Positions 47,426-58,645 are shown, counted from the first letter of the stretch. The stretch: 64,000 nt of DNA from Streptococcus suis S735 (GCF_000294495.1 NC_018526.1:186001-250000); one strand, 5' to 3'. Made by a program: numbers and translations. The notes: generated from the letters alone by a model not told the origin.

Positions 47426-48760
47426 ATGTTAGAACTATTTAAGGCTATCAACAATCTTGTTTGGGGACCGCCCCTCTTGTTACTATTGGTCGGAACGGGT
47501 GTCTATTTTACCCTACGGTTGGGAGTATTTCAGATTGGCAAATTGCCGACGGCTTTTCGTCTGATTTTCTCCAGTGACCAGTCTGGTCAGGGAGATGTGT
47601 CCAGTTTTGCGGCTCTGTGTACGGCTTTAGCAGCGACAGTTGGTACAGGAAATATCGTCGGAGTTGCGACAGCTATTACTACAGGTGGTCCTGGGGCTCT
47701 TTTCTGGATGTGGGTTGCGGCCTTTTTCGGAATGGCAACCAAGTATGCGGAAGGATTTTTAGCGATTAAATACCGAACCAAGGATGCCAACGGTCAAGCG
47801 GCAGGTGGACCTATGCATTATATCACCTTGGGGATGGGACAGAAGTGGAAACCCTTGGCAGTTTTCTTTGCTATTTCAGGTGTATTAGTAGCTCTCTTGG
47901 GGATTGGAACTTTTTCGCAAGTTAATTCCATCACTGCTTCTTTGGAAACGAGTTTTGGATTGGAACCGCCACTTGTCAGTGTAATAACGGCTATTTCAAT
48001 TGCCTTCGTTGTTTTTGGTGGGATTGAAAAAATCTCTGACGTTTCGACCAAAATTGTTCCTTTCATGGCGATTTTGTATATCTTAGCAAGTATTACTGTC
48101 TTGGCCGTGCATTGGGATCAACTCTTGCCAACCCTGGCCTTAGTTTTCAAATCTGCCTTTACTCCAGCAGCGGCTGTGGGCGGTTTTGCAGGTGCGACTG
48201 TGCAACAAGCAATTCAGCGTGGGATTGCGCGTGGGGTTTTCTCAAATGAATCTGGTTTGGGTTCGGCGCCTATTGCTGCTGCGGCTGCCAAGTCTGATAA
48301 TCCAGTTGAACAGGGCTTGATTTCTATGACGGGTACCTTTATTGATACACTTATCATCTGTACCTTAACGGGTTTTACGATTCTAGTAACTGACCAGTGG
48401 TCGGTAGAGGGCTTGGCAGGTGCTCCTCTTACTCAGGCAGCTTTTGCAACAGTTTTTGGCAATACAGGATCTATTGCCTTGACGATTAGTTTGGTACTTT
48501 TTGCTTTTACAACTATTCTCGGATGGTCTTACTATGGTGAACGCTGTATCGAATTCCTCTTTGGCACCAAGTCTATCTTGCCTTACCGTCTGGTCTTTGT
48601 AGCTATGGTTGCCTTGGGTGGTTTCCTCAAACTAGACTTGATTTGGACCATCGCAGATATTGTGAACGGGCTCATGGCACTACCAAACTTGATCGCCTTA
48701 CTAGCTCTCTCTCCTGTTATCATCAAGGAGACACGCCAGTATTTTGCAAAGAAGAAATAA
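47426..48760 (+). CDS. Sodium:alanine/glycine symporter (AGCS family)
   Basis: 444 residues with 9-11 membrane helices. Family marks are VGTGVYFTLRLGVFQI, LAATVGTGNIVGVATAI, GPGALFWMWVAAFFGMATKYAEG and GIARGVFSNESGLGSAPIAAAAA. It imports glycine or alanine with sodium. The glycine riboswitch in its leader points to glycine as the regulating and probably transported substrate. SD aggagg precedes the ATG. Confidence 0.95.
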   Translation: MLELFKAINNLVWGPPLLLLLVGTGVYFTLRLGVFQIGKLPTAFRLIFSSDQSGQGDVSSFAALCTALAATVGTGNIVGVATAITTGGPGALFWMWVAAFFGMATKYAEGFLAIKYRTKDANGQAAGGPMHYITLGMGQKWKPLAVFFAISGVLVALLGIGTFSQVNSITASLETSFGLEPPLVSVITAISIAFVVFGGIEKISDVSTKIVPFMAILYILASITVLAVHWDQLLPTLALVFKSAFTPAAAVGGFAGATVQQAIQRGIARGVFSNESGLGSAPIAAAAAKSDNPVEQGLISMTGTFIDTLIICTLTGFTILVTDQWSVEGLAGAPLTQAAFATVFGNTGSIALTISLVLFAFTTILGWSYYGERCIEFLFGTKSILPYRLVFVAMVALGGFLKLDLIWTIADIVNGLMALPNLIALLALSPVIIKETRQYFAKKK

Positions 48761-48767
48761 GATAAAA

Positions 48768-48796
48768 GTCAGCCACTTGGCTGTCTTTTTGTTCTT
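48768..48796 (+). terminator. Terminator after the symporter gene
   Basis: AGTCAGCCA and TGGCTGTCT pair closely, followed by TTTTTG. Confidence 0.75.
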
Positions 48797-48824
48797 TTAG
48801 GGTGTTTTCTGCTATAATTATCTC

Positions 48825-49673
48825 ATGAATGATTTTATTACCAAGTATTTGTCTCAATTTAATATTGAGGCCATTGTGACAGCAGGTCTAAATAAGGTTT
48901 TATCGCTTGTTTTACTCTTTGTTGCATTTTACATTATCAAGAAGATAGCCAAAGCTTCTGTGAAAAAGGTTTTGGTTCCCTCTCTAAAGGTATCTACCCA
49001 AGACATTGGTCGTCAGAAGACCATCAGTCGTCTGGTGGAAAGCATCCTAAATTACCTACTCTACTTTATCCTTATCTACTGTATTTTGAGTATCCTCGGT
49101 TTACCGGTATCCAGTCTTCTTGCAGGAGCCGGGATTGCTGGGGTAGCTGTTGGGCTGGGCGCACAAGGTTTTCTCTCAGACTTGGTCAATGGATTCTTTA
49201 TCTTAATTGAACGACAGTTTGACGTCGGAGATGTGGTTAAGTTAACCAACGGGCCCATTACCATTTCAGGAACCATCGTTAGCATGGGAATCCGAACAAC
49301 ACAAGTACGTGATGCAGATGGGACATTGCATTTTATTCCCAATCGCAATATTCTAGTGGTGTCCAATCAGTCAAGAGGGGACATGCGTGCTCAAATCGAT
49401 ATTCCGCTCAAATTTAATACCGATTTGGAACAAGTCTATCGCGTAATAGAAGAGGTCAATTTGAGAGAAATCAGCAATTTTGACCAGATTACAGGTGTGA
49501 CTGTATTAGGTCCCCAAAACGCTATTTCGGGACAGTTTGTATTTCGTGTTAATCTTTTCGTAGCCAACGGTCAACAGAACAAGATCTATCATCAATTCTT
49601 TGGTTTTTATCAAGATGCTCTGCGTCAAGCAGGAATAGATTTACCTTCAAGTGGGCCAACTGTTTTAAAATAA
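48825..49673 (+). CDS. MscS-family mechanosensitive channel
   Basis: 282 residues, with N-terminal helices and the pore-lining and beta-domain signature GAGIAGVAVGLGAQGFLSDLVNGFFILIE then RQFDVGDVVKL. The C-terminal part has RDADGTLHFIPNRNILVVSNQSRG. It opens under membrane tension to release solutes on osmotic downshift. It starts directly after the symporter terminator behind its own TATAAT-like -10 (48815). Confidence 0.93.
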   Translation: MNDFITKYLSQFNIEAIVTAGLNKVLSLVLLFVAFYIIKKIAKASVKKVLVPSLKVSTQDIGRQKTISRLVESILNYLLYFILIYCILSILGLPVSSLLAGAGIAGVAVGLGAQGFLSDLVNGFFILIERQFDVGDVVKLTNGPITISGTIVSMGIRTTQVRDADGTLHFIPNRNILVVSNQSRGDMRAQIDIPLKFNTDLEQVYRVIEEVNLREISNFDQITGVTVLGPQNAISGQFVFRVNLFVANGQQNKIYHQFFGFYQDALRQAGIDLPSSGPTVLK

Positions 49674-49683
49674 GGAGTTTATT

Positions 49684-50271
49684 ATGCAAACAAAAGATTT
49701 TGTCGTTGAAAATGGGCAGATGTATTATAAGAAGAAACCCTTGCACAAACAGCCTCTCTTTTGGACGACCATTGCTGGTGCCGTCCTCTCCTTCATCCTA
49801 GGAGTAACCTGTTTTATTTTTATGATCGGCCTAAGCTCAGCAAATTTTGATAATTGGGATACAGGTAGTGACGGATACATTGATGAGACTGTGGAATACA
49901 CAGAGTATCAAGTTGGTGACTCAGTTGATTTTTCTAACGGTCTTCATGTAACAGTAACATCTATGGGCAAAGACGATAGCATAGAACTAGTGGATAGCTA
50001 CTACAGCACAGCTTATGTTGTTGAAATGGAAGTTGAAAATTCGACCGCAAAAGAGCTCTATTTTGATGAATACTATTTCAGTCTCATGGATCCCGTTAGT
50101 CAGATTCCCTTTACCCTGGATTTGCGGACCTATGATGTGAATCTAGTTGAAAAGTTGAAGCCAGGAGAGAAAGTACAAGTAAAACTTATCTACGGTATAG
50201 ATAATGAAACAAACTTTGGTTTTACCTACGAAGATGCCATGTGGACGGAATTAGTCGCAGAAGGTATCTAA
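49684..50271 (+). CDS. Membrane-anchored DUF4352-like protein
   Basis: 195 residues. A short cytoplasmic N terminus, one transmembrane helix (FWTTIAGAVLSFILGVTCFIFMIGL), an acidic linker, and a beta-sandwich resembling DUF4352/TRF-like immunoglobulin folds (VGDSVDFSNGLHVTVTSM, VVEMEVENSTAKELYF, LKPGEKVQVKLIYGI). Function unknown; it sits 10 bp after mscS with an SD (aaggag), so it is probably co-transcribed. Confidence 0.75.
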   Translation: MQTKDFVVENGQMYYKKKPLHKQPLFWTTIAGAVLSFILGVTCFIFMIGLSSANFDNWDTGSDGYIDETVEYTEYQVGDSVDFSNGLHVTVTSMGKDDSIELVDSYYSTAYVVEMEVENSTAKELYFDEYYFSLMDPVSQIPFTLDLRTYDVNLVEKLKPGEKVQVKLIYGIDNETNFGFTYEDAMWTELVAEGI

Positions 50272-50445
50272 TTGCTGTAGAAAAAGTTTTAAATATTGCA
50301 CAATTTTGCGGTTTTATAACGCCCCTTGGTTCAGATTGTTCGGCTTGGTAATTGTACTATATCCGACTTATCTGTTATTTTTACATTTAAAAAAGGAGAA
50401 TATGTTTATCCACTGTTCTCCTCTTCTTTTAATGAAAAATACCCC

Positions 50446-50482
50446 CAAAATTAGCACGTCAATTTTGGGGGCGTTTTTATTA
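50446..50482. terminator. Bidirectional terminator between DUF4352 gene and gdhA
   Basis: ACCCCCAAAATT and AATTTTGGGGGC form a strong stem with A and T runs on the two sides, serving both converging genes. The remaining 50272-50445 sequence shows no gene. Confidence 0.85.
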
Positions 50483-50506
50483 TAGTTTAGTAAACTAAAA
50501 GTAAGC

Positions 50507-51877
<1,371 letters not shown>

Positions 51878-51883
51878 TTATTA

Positions 51884-51944
51884 AATTGTCTGACAATTTA
51901 ATTTATCTGATAATTATTATAGCACCATGATTTTTAAATGTAAA
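51884..51944 (-). promoter_or_regulatory. gdhA promoter with CodY-like box
   Basis: Minus-strand -35 TTTACA (51939-51944), 17-bp spacer, -10 TATAAT (51916-51921). Downstream of the start lies AATTGTCTGACAATT (51884-51898), which matches the CodY consensus AATTTTCNGAAAATT at all but two positions and is a perfect dyad around its centre. CodY control of amino-acid genes is well known; binding here is inferred. Confidence 0.65.
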
Positions 51945-52074
51945 GAAGAAAATGTAAGAATTTAAAAAAATTAATAAATTTTTATTGCAAAATCCGAATG
52001 TTAGTAGTAAATGAAGAAAATCCGTTTGTTTCTTATGATATAATCAAGAAAGAATGACCTATATGGAGGATAAG

Positions 52075-53013
52075 ATGGTTTCAACAGTAACGACACTCGG
52101 TGGATTTACCTTTGATAATTGTTTGATGAATGCAGCAGGGGTTTGGTGCATGACCAAGGAAGAATTGGATGCGGTTAAGAACTCGAAGGCGGGGACTTTT
52201 GTAACAAAAACAGCAACCTTGGACTATCGCGCGGGTAATCCAGAACCACGTTATCAGAATGTTCCGCTTGGTTCTATCAATTCGATGGGCTTGCCAAATC
52301 AGGGCTTGGCTTACTATTTGGATTATCTACTAGAATTGCAGGAAACGGAGCCAGAACGCACATTTGTTTTATCTGTAGTTGGAATGTCGCCTGATGAGAC
52401 TCATGAAATTTTGAGAACTGTAGAAGCCAGTGATTTTAAGGGGCTGACAGAGTTAAATCTTTCTTGTCCCAATGTCCCTGGAAAACCGCAGATTGCCTAT
52501 GATTTTGAAACGACAGAAACCATCTTGCAGGAGGTCTTCACTTACTTTACCAAACCACTCGGTATTAAGTTACCACCTTATTTCGATATTGTGCATTTTG
52601 ACCAAGCAGCAGCGATTTTCAACCAGTTTCCTTTGAAGTTTGTCAACTGTGTCAATTCGATTGGAAATGGTCTTTATATCAAGGATGAGTCAGTTGTCAT
52701 CAAGCCTAAAAATGGTTTTGGTGGTATCGGTGGAGAGTATATCAAGCCGACTGCTCTTGCCAATGTCCACGCTTTTTACCAACGCTTGAAACCGGAGATT
52801 CAAATTGTTGGGACTGGTGGCATCTTGACAGGTCGGGATGCCTTCGAACACATTCTCTGTGGTGCCAGCATGGTTCAAGTTGGAACAACCCTGCAAAAGG
52901 AAGGTGTGGCAGCCTTTGGACGCATTACGGCTGAATTGCAGGCCATCATGGCTGAAAAAGGCTACGAGACCATTGAAGATTTTCGTGGCAAGCTACAGCA
53001 CTTAGATGACTGA
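52075..53013 (+). CDS. pyrD: Dihydroorotate dehydrogenase, class 1A (fumarate-dependent)
   Basis: 312 residues. Active-site stretch [19 protein letters not shown] has the class 1 catalytic Cys near residue 131; [24 protein letters not shown] and [22 protein letters not shown] bind FMN. Class 1A enzymes are soluble homodimers that pass electrons to fumarate in pyrimidine synthesis. ATG 52075 follows GGAGG; the earlier in-frame ATGs overlap that SD. It stands apart from other pyr genes. Confidence 0.94.
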   Translation: MVSTVTTLGGFTFDNCLMNAAGVWCMTKEELDAVKNSKAGTFVTKTATLDYRAGNPEPRYQNVPLGSINSMGLPNQGLAYYLDYLLELQETEPERTFVLSVVGMSPDETHEILRTVEASDFKGLTELNLSCPNVPGKPQIAYDFETTETILQEVFTYFTKPLGIKLPPYFDIVHFDQAAAIFNQFPLKFVNCVNSIGNGLYIKDESVVIKPKNGFGGIGGEYIKPTALANVHAFYQRLKPEIQIVGTGGILTGRDAFEHILCGASMVQVGTTLQKEGVAAFGRITAELQAIMAEKGYETIEDFRGKLQHLDD

Positions 53014-53037
53014 GATCATCTGTTGAAGACATAAAAA

Positions 53038-53108
53038 GAAGCTAACATTGTACTGTTCTCCCAGATAGTCTTTTAGGGAGTCGCGAGGGGATAATGTTAG
53101 CTCTTTTT
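53038..53108 (+). terminator. Long-stem terminator after pyrD
   Basis: GCTAACATT pairs with AATGTTAGC across a loop region that contains its own small CCCAGATAG/CTTTTAGGG structure; CTTTTT follows. The rest of 53109-53345 contains no gene I can support. Confidence 0.65.
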
Positions 53109-53345
53109 AAATGGTCTGTGAAGATCGGTCTGATAATCGTTTGAGGAATGGAATACATAGTCAGAAACATATATTTGTGAGATGGAATTCTGATTTTATT
53201 TAGATTTTTTAGCAAAAATATCGTATACTAATATTAGAACCTCTATTTATAAGTGATGTGCTTTTATGGAAGAAATAGTTTTTTGAGGGACTGCTGACTG
53301 TATTTTGAACAAAGGTTCTTAAGTAGGGAGTATGAGGGTAAAGGT

Positions 53346-54578
53346 ATGGAGAGAAGGGCGAACTATATTCGCAGAAAACGATATGCGTCCTATCGGACAA
53401 AGATGCATTTGTTTTTTATTTGTGGCTTAGCGACTATTATCTTGGCGATTATTATTGTAAGCGAGCACCTAGTTCCTAGGCTGAATCAGGCCTCAGAATC
53501 AATGCACTCAGATAATTCTGTTCGCATCATGGCTCATGGGGATTTGCTCTATCACTTGCCTATTCTTCGAGGAGCAGAACAGCCAGATGGAAGTTACGAT
53601 TTTTCTGAGAATTTTACCTACGTAAAGCCCTGGATAGAACAGGCTGATTTCGCTATCGCAGACTTTGAAGGGACCATTTCTCCAGATATCGAATTAGCAG
53701 GTTACCCACTTTTTAATGCGCCTGCCATTGTCGCCAACAATATCCATGATGCAGGCTACGATTTGGTGGACTTAGCCCACAATCATATCTTGGACTCACA
53801 TCTATCAGGGCTGATTTCCACTGTCAATACATTTAGAGATGCAGGTGTGGATACAGTCGGTGTCTACGCCGAAGGCAATCGGGCAACTGCACCACTCTAC
53901 ATTCGGGAAGTCAATGGTATCCGTATAGCTGTCCTAGCCTATGCTTACGGTTTCAATGGGATGGAGGCTTTGCTGAGTCAGGAGGAATATGATGCCTATT
54001 TATCGGATTTTGATAAAGAAAAGATGCGGGCAGAGATTGAGCGAGCTGAGAAAGAGGCAGATATTACCATCGTCATGCCTCAGACGGGTGTAGAATACCA
54101 GTTGGAGCCTACGGAGGAACAGACCAGTTTGTACCATCAAATGATTGATTGGGGAGCAGACATCGTTCTTGGTGGGCATCCGCATGTAGTCGAGCCGACG
54201 GAAATTCTTGAGAAAGATGGTCAGAGAAAATTAATCATCTATTCTATGGGGAATTTTCTATCCAATCAGCGTATCGAAAGTATGGAAGATACCCCAAATG
54301 CCCAGTGGACAGAAAGAGGTGTCTTGATGGACCTTACTATTCAGAAAGAGAATGGGCAAACAAGTATTCAAACGGCTCAAGCCCATCCAACCTGGGTCAA
54401 TCGCCTTTCAAAAGGGACTTATTCAACAGATGGATACGAACAATTTTCCTACCAGACTTACATTTTGGAAGACTGGGTCGCTGGTGGTCGATACTATGGA
54501 CAATTGGATCTAGATACACAGGCGCGTGTGGATACAGCCTATCAAGAAATGAAAGACTTTGTCAATTTGGTATGGTGA
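53346..54578 (+). CDS. CapA/PgsA-family protein, membrane-anchored
   Basis: 410 residues. A basic N terminus, one helix (MHLFFICGLATIILAIIIV), then a metallophosphatase-like CapA domain outside. Marks are VRIMAHGDLLYHLP, IADFEGTISPDI, DLVDLAHNHILDSHLSGL, and GGHPHVVEPTEILEKDGQ with IIYSMGNFLSNQR. CapA proteins take part in poly-gamma-glutamate capsule assembly in Bacillus; no pgsBC genes are near, so the role here is open. The HAD gene begins 11 bp after its stop. Confidence 0.88.
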   Translation: MERRANYIRRKRYASYRTKMHLFFICGLATIILAIIIVSEHLVPRLNQASESMHSDNSVRIMAHGDLLYHLPILRGAEQPDGSYDFSENFTYVKPWIEQADFAIADFEGTISPDIELAGYPLFNAPAIVANNIHDAGYDLVDLAHNHILDSHLSGLISTVNTFRDAGVDTVGVYAEGNRATAPLYIREVNGIRIAVLAYAYGFNGMEALLSQEEYDAYLSDFDKEKMRAEIERAEKEADITIVMPQTGVEYQLEPTEEQTSLYHQMIDWGADIVLGGHPHVVEPTEILEKDGQRKLIIYSMGNFLSNQRIESMEDTPNAQWTERGVLMDLTIQKENGQTSIQTAQAHPTWVNRLSKGTYSTDGYEQFSYQTYILEDWVAGGRYYGQLDLDTQARVDTAYQEMKDFVNLVW

Positions 54579-54589
54579 GGAGAGAGAAG

Positions 54590-55417
54590 ATGATAGTTCG
54601 ATTAATTGCAACAGACATGGATGGGACCTTTTTAGATGGTCAGGGGAATTTTGATAGAGAGCGATTTTCACGGGTCTTGGATCAACTAGATCAGAAAAAG
54701 ATTCCTTTTGTTATCGCTAGTGGTAATGGAATTGGGCGATTACTACAATTATGCCAAGGATTTGAAGACAGATTAATCTTTGTAGCGGATAATGGAGCCC
54801 ATGTGTATCAAAATGGCAAGACAGTAATTCGTCGGGCTATTCAGCAAGTGGAAGTCGAAGCAATACTGCATTTTTTCAAAGGCCGTTGGGCGGATGTATG
54901 TCTGATGTTGTCGAACGATGGAAATATTTATATGCAGGCTGGGGCAGGTATGCCGTTTGCAGGAACTGATTTGCCAATAGAACTAGCTCAGATGGCTGCC
55001 TTCCAAAATCGTGTGACATATTTAGACAACCTTAGTGCCTATCCAGTTTCAGAGTCAATACACAAGGTTGGTCTCTGGGTTCCTGAAGCGCGTGTAGAAT
55101 CGATAACGGAAGCCTTTAATCAGGGTTTTCACGGTCAGTTGGTGGCTGTAACCAGTGGTTATGGTTCCGTTGACATTCTACCGCAGGGTATCCATAAGGC
55201 TTGGGGCTTGGAACAGGTTTTGACCGGTCTAGATATCGAACCTGAACAGGTAATGGCCTTCGGTGATTCAGACAATGATATTGAGTTATTGTCCTATGTT
55301 GGGTATTCCTATGCCATGGAAAATGCGACAGACAAGGTCAAGGCGGTTGCCAAATACATGGCTCCAAGCCATTTGGAAGCTGGTGTGCTTCAGGTCATTG
55401 AAGAATATATCTTATAA
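54590..55417 (+). CDS. Cof-type HAD-IIB phosphatase
   Basis: 275 residues. HAD motif I LIATDMDGTFLDGQGNF with the nucleophile Asp, motif II VIASGNGIGRL (Ser replaced in context by ASG), and motif IV VMAFGDSDNDIELLSYVGYSYAMENA. It likely dephosphorylates a sugar phosphate or flavin-type substrate. GGAGAGAG precedes ATG 54590; the frame is open further upstream but that overlaps the CapA gene. It is probably in one operon with it. Confidence 0.9.
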   Translation: MIVRLIATDMDGTFLDGQGNFDRERFSRVLDQLDQKKIPFVIASGNGIGRLLQLCQGFEDRLIFVADNGAHVYQNGKTVIRRAIQQVEVEAILHFFKGRWADVCLMLSNDGNIYMQAGAGMPFAGTDLPIELAQMAAFQNRVTYLDNLSAYPVSESIHKVGLWVPEARVESITEAFNQGFHGQLVAVTSGYGSVDILPQGIHKAWGLEQVLTGLDIEPEQVMAFGDSDNDIELLSYVGYSYAMENATDKVKAVAKYMAPSHLEAGVLQVIEEYIL

Positions 55418-55428
55418 GTATATAGAAA

Positions 55429-55466
55429 AAAGCTAGTGCTCTCAATCCAGAGAATGCTAGCTCTTT
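55429..55466. terminator. Terminator between HAD gene and ABC-2 operon
   Basis: AAAGCTAG and CTAGCTCTTTT pair with an inner CTCT/AGAG stem; flanking A and T runs allow use from both sides. Confidence 0.65.
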
Positions 55467-56248
55467 TAATTTCCAACGCTGGTGAACTTGGTCATACCAT
55501 AGCGGAAGAGGTTATAATTGATGGAAAATAGGACCACTACCACCAGAGGCAACGCCAGTCCCCACATAGACAAGTCTAGGAAGTAGAGAGCAGGGAAGTA
55601 GGCGGTAAAGGCGTAGGGGAAAACAAAAATCAGCAGGATTTGAATGATTTTTGGATAGATATTGAGTGGGTATTGAGCCATCTGATTGAGGGCGAAAATT
55701 CCCATAGTCAAAGGAAATGATTCCACAATCCAAAATGCTAGAGCAGTTGGACCGAGCTGAATGGCTGCATAGAGTAGGCCGATACAAATGGCAATAAAGA
55801 TTAGTAAGGCTAGTTTTCCAAGACTCCATTCCATGCCTAGCTCATTTGAAGCTTGGACTAGTGCAAGGGAACCGATGAGGGTTGTTCCGATTCCTTGTGG
55901 CTGGATTCGTTCACAGATAAGTTGAAAAAGTGGGTTCACAGGCATGAGGAGGAGGCGTTCAAATTCGCCTTGTCGGATGTAGCGACTGCCAAACATCCAG
56001 AGATTGTCAAAGAATATCAGGTGAATGGAGCGTCCGACGGTCGCTATTCCATAGATAAAAAGCATTTGACCGTAGTTGAAACCAGCGATTTCCTTGATAT
56101 TTCCAAAGAGAATATTGAGGAAAATCAGGTAGACAATTTGTTCAATCAAAGAGGAGAAAAGCCCGATGAAGAAGTCCACCCGAAAGGACATCTGGGCCAT
56201 CATGTAGACCTTGATGTTATAGAGATAGAGGCTGATATATTTCTTCAT
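55466..56248 (-). CDS. ABC-2 type permease (DUF990/YadH-like) 2
   Basis: 260 residues with six predicted helices, starting MKKYISLYLYNIKVYMMAQM and containing LFIYGIATVGRSIHLIFFDNLW and GEFERLLLMPVNPLFQLI, typical of the daunorubicin-resistance-like ABC-2 membrane family. GGAGG lies 5 bp before ATG 56248, so this start is preferred to upstream in-frame codons. With the next gene and the ATPase it makes a heteromeric exporter of unknown substrate. Confidence 0.88.
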   Translation of the reverse strand: MKKYISLYLYNIKVYMMAQMSFRVDFFIGLFSSLIEQIVYLIFLNILFGNIKEIAGFNYGQMLFIYGIATVGRSIHLIFFDNLWMFGSRYIRQGEFERLLLMPVNPLFQLICERIQPQGIGTTLIGSLALVQASNELGMEWSLGKLALLIFIAICIGLLYAAIQLGPTALAFWIVESFPLTMGIFALNQMAQYPLNIYPKIIQILLIFVFPYAFTAYFPALYFLDLSMWGLALPLVVVVLFSINYNLFRYGMTKFTSVGN

Positions 56249-56249
56249 G

Positions 56250-57029
56250 TTAACCTCCAAAAATGACAATACGACGCTTGGCTTGGGACCAAAGAGCAGC
56301 AATGAAGCAGGCTAGGATGGGTATCCATATAACTTGCAATCCCAAAGCAGTTAGATCGCTTTCCTGTCCCAATAAAATGGAAACTGGAACGTTAACCGCA
56401 TAATTATAGGGAAGGAGCTTCAAAAAGTTTTCCACAGCCTGTGGATAGAAGCTGAGTGGCAAAAGCGCTCCAGAAGCTAGATTGAAAAGTCCCATTCTCA
56501 GAAGCATGACTCCCCAGGCATTGACCGTAAAAAATGCTAAGAAGCCAAAAGCCATATCCAGTAATTGAACGATAAACATCCCTAGGATGGAGCTGACTAG
56601 AAAGAGCAAAATAGTTTTTCCGTCAGGTAGATAAAAATCCTGATGAACAAGTAAGATGCCGATAAATACGATAGCAAATTTTATCAGTTCCAAGAGCTTA
56701 TTTCCAAGGTCTTTGAAAAAGAGAGCTAGGATAAAGGAATAGGGTCTGAGAAATTCTCCAGCAATGCTTCCTTTTAAAATGCTGTAGGATAAATCTTCTC
56801 CGAGTGAGAAAGAATTTAAACTGGCTAGTAGATTAGCAAAGATGATATATGTAGTAAAGGTTTGTAGGGTAAAGCCATTGACTTCTGATTGAGTGAAGAA
56901 AATGGTTTTCCAGACATAGAGAGCTACCAAAATCTTCACTGCCAGTGAAACGAAGGTCGCTAGAAAGAAAGCCTTATACTGCATAGCATTCATCATGGTC
57001 AGGCGGGTCATGTAGAGATATTTACGCAT
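56250..57029 (-). CDS. ABC-2 type permease (DUF990-like) 1
   Basis: 259 residues, about six helices, starting MRKYLYMTRLTMMNAMQYKAFF and containing GSIAGEFLRPYSFILALFFKDLGNKL. It overlaps the ATPase gene by 8 bp and nearly abuts the next permease gene, so the operon order is ATPase, permease 1, permease 2. The start is set by similarity and coupling. Confidence 0.88.
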   Translation of the reverse strand: MRKYLYMTRLTMMNAMQYKAFFLATFVSLAVKILVALYVWKTIFFTQSEVNGFTLQTFTTYIIFANLLASLNSFSLGEDLSYSILKGSIAGEFLRPYSFILALFFKDLGNKLLELIKFAIVFIGILLVHQDFYLPDGKTILLFLVSSILGMFIVQLLDMAFGFLAFFTVNAWGVMLLRMGLFNLASGALLPLSFYPQAVENFLKLLPYNYAVNVPVSILLGQESDLTALGLQVIWIPILACFIAALWSQAKRRIVIFGG

Positions 57030-58005
57030 GGATACCCTCCTCATAAATCTGACGGACCATGGTTTCAATTTCCAATTCCTTCATGGTGACATCTTCAATT
57101 GAATAATGATTGAAAACTTGCTCAATCACCTGGGCGCTGGTCCAGACCTTGCTTTGGTAGTGGATTTCAAAGTGAAAATCATCTTTACGAATAAATTCCC
57201 AGCCCTCCAATTGCAAATCTTTTTCAATTGGTTTTTCTGTGGAGAAGAGAATGGTCTTGACTGTGGAAAAGCGTTCTTTGAGGACGGTCAGTGAACCATC
57301 GTAGACCTTCTTGCCCTTATCAATGATAAAAATCCGCTCACAGAGGCTCTCGATGTCCTTCATATCATGGGAAGTAATCAAAAAGGTGGTCTGGTATTCT
57401 TGATTCATATAGCGGATGAAGGAGCGAATGGTCTCCTTGACGCTGGCATCCAAGCCGATGGTTGGTTCGTCCAAAAAAACAACGGCAGGCTGGTGGATAA
57501 AGATAGCCGCAAATTCACAGCGAACTCGTTGGCCGAGTGACAGATTACGGATTGGTTGCTTCATAATATCAGCCAAGTCCAATAGCTCAATCAAGACAGC
57601 CAATCGCTCTTTGAATACCTTATCTGGAACATCATAAATTTTTGCGTGAAGGATAAAAGATTCTTGGACAGGTAAGTTCCAATCCAAGTGAGATTTTTGT
57701 CCAAAGAGAACGCCGATTTGCTTATTGACAGCTTTGCGGTTTTCTTGTGGATTGAGTCCGTTGATACGAACCTGTCCTTGGTCTGGGAAGAGGACTCCAG
57801 TAAGCATTTTGATGGTGGTGGATTTACCAGAACCGTTGGAGCCGATATAGCCGATGATTTTTCCTTTTCCTACCTGTAAGGAAATGTCTTGAACAGCAGG
57901 GATTGACTTTTTCTTTGGCTTGAAAAAGGCCTTGATAGAGCCTTTTAGACCGACTTCCTTATCAATGATTGAATAGGTTTTTGAAAGATGTTCTGCCTGA
58001 ATCAT
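57022..58005 (-). CDS. ABC-2 exporter ATPase
   Basis: 327 residues. An N-terminal SKTYSIIDKEVGLKGSIKAFFKPKKK extension typical of this subfamily, Walker A GYIGSNGSGKSTTIKMLTG, Q-loop GVLFGQKSHLDW, signature LSLGQRVRCEFAA, Walker B VVFLDEPTIGLD, H-loop FLITSHDM. A C-terminal regulatory part of about 90 residues follows. It powers the two permeases encoded downstream. Confidence 0.93.
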   Translation of the reverse strand: MIQAEHLSKTYSIIDKEVGLKGSIKAFFKPKKKSIPAVQDISLQVGKGKIIGYIGSNGSGKSTTIKMLTGVLFPDQGQVRINGLNPQENRKAVNKQIGVLFGQKSHLDWNLPVQESFILHAKIYDVPDKVFKERLAVLIELLDLADIMKQPIRNLSLGQRVRCEFAAIFIHQPAVVFLDEPTIGLDASVKETIRSFIRYMNQEYQTTFLITSHDMKDIESLCERIFIIDKGKKVYDGSLTVLKERFSTVKTILFSTEKPIEKDLQLEGWEFIRKDDFHFEIHYQSKVWTSAQVIEQVFNHYSIEDVTMKELEIETMVRQIYEEGIHA

Positions 58006-58089
58006 ATCATAATCTCCTATTTGAAAACGTTTGCGTAAGATAAGGATATTATAACATATTCCCCAGAAAGTGGCGGTAAAAAGTCGCCT

Positions 58090-58623
58090 TTAAGGTAACA
58101 TTTTTATTAGAAAATCGGTCATATATTGAGGAGATTCTTGCTTACCATTTTTAATCCATACCTGCATGATACCGAAGAAGGCATGTGAAAAATAGATGCT
58201 GCTGTATTCTTTTTCCAGTTGTGATAAATTCTCTTTTCCTAAGCGCTCCGCTAAATCATTGGCAACAAGAAGTCGGACTTTATTGATAAGAAAATTTTGG
58301 ATTTCTTGAGTTCCGTTATGGGTCAGTAGGGCAGAAAGCAATTTTTCACGATAGAGCAACTCGAAAATTTCTAAAAATGATGATTGGCGATTGCCATCAT
58401 AATGGTCAAATATAGCCTCTAATTTGTGAAAAAGTCCCTGTTGATAGGAGTCGATTAATTCATATTTATCCTTATAATGGGTATAAAAACTGGAACGACT
58501 GATACCAGCAGTCTGGGCTAGGTGTGTTGTTGTAATGTCATTAAATCCTTGTGATTCCAGGCAGGTTACCATGGCTTCTAAAATTGCCTGTCGAGTTCGT
58601 TCTTTCCGACTATCTGTTCTCAT
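58090..58623 (-). CDS. TetR/AcrR-family regulator
   Basis: 177 residues. The N-terminal HTH is RTRQAILEAMVTCLESQGFNDITTTHLAQTAGISRSSFYTHYKDKYELI (positions about 9-57). The C-terminal part resembles TetR_C_33-type domains. It is divergent from the YhgE/Pip gene; two TAGACA-type dyads in the gap are its likely operators, giving autoregulation and control of the exporter-like neighbour. Confidence 0.9.
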   Translation of the reverse strand: MRTDSRKERTRQAILEAMVTCLESQGFNDITTTHLAQTAGISRSSFYTHYKDKYELIDSYQQGLFHKLEAIFDHYDGNRQSSFLEIFELLYREKLLSALLTHNGTQEIQNFLINKVRLLVANDLAERLGKENLSQLEKEYSSIYFSHAFFGIMQVWIKNGKQESPQYMTDFLIKMLP

Positions 58624-58645
58624 AATTTCTCCTTTTGAACATTTT

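Noticed and set aside
49076..49366. Minus-strand frame over mscS
   Set aside because: Antisense shadow of a conserved channel gene without its own SD or motifs.
54305..54589. 95-residue N-terminal extension of the HAD phosphatase
   Set aside because: It overlaps the CapA-family gene; an SD and the family N terminus support the start at 54590.
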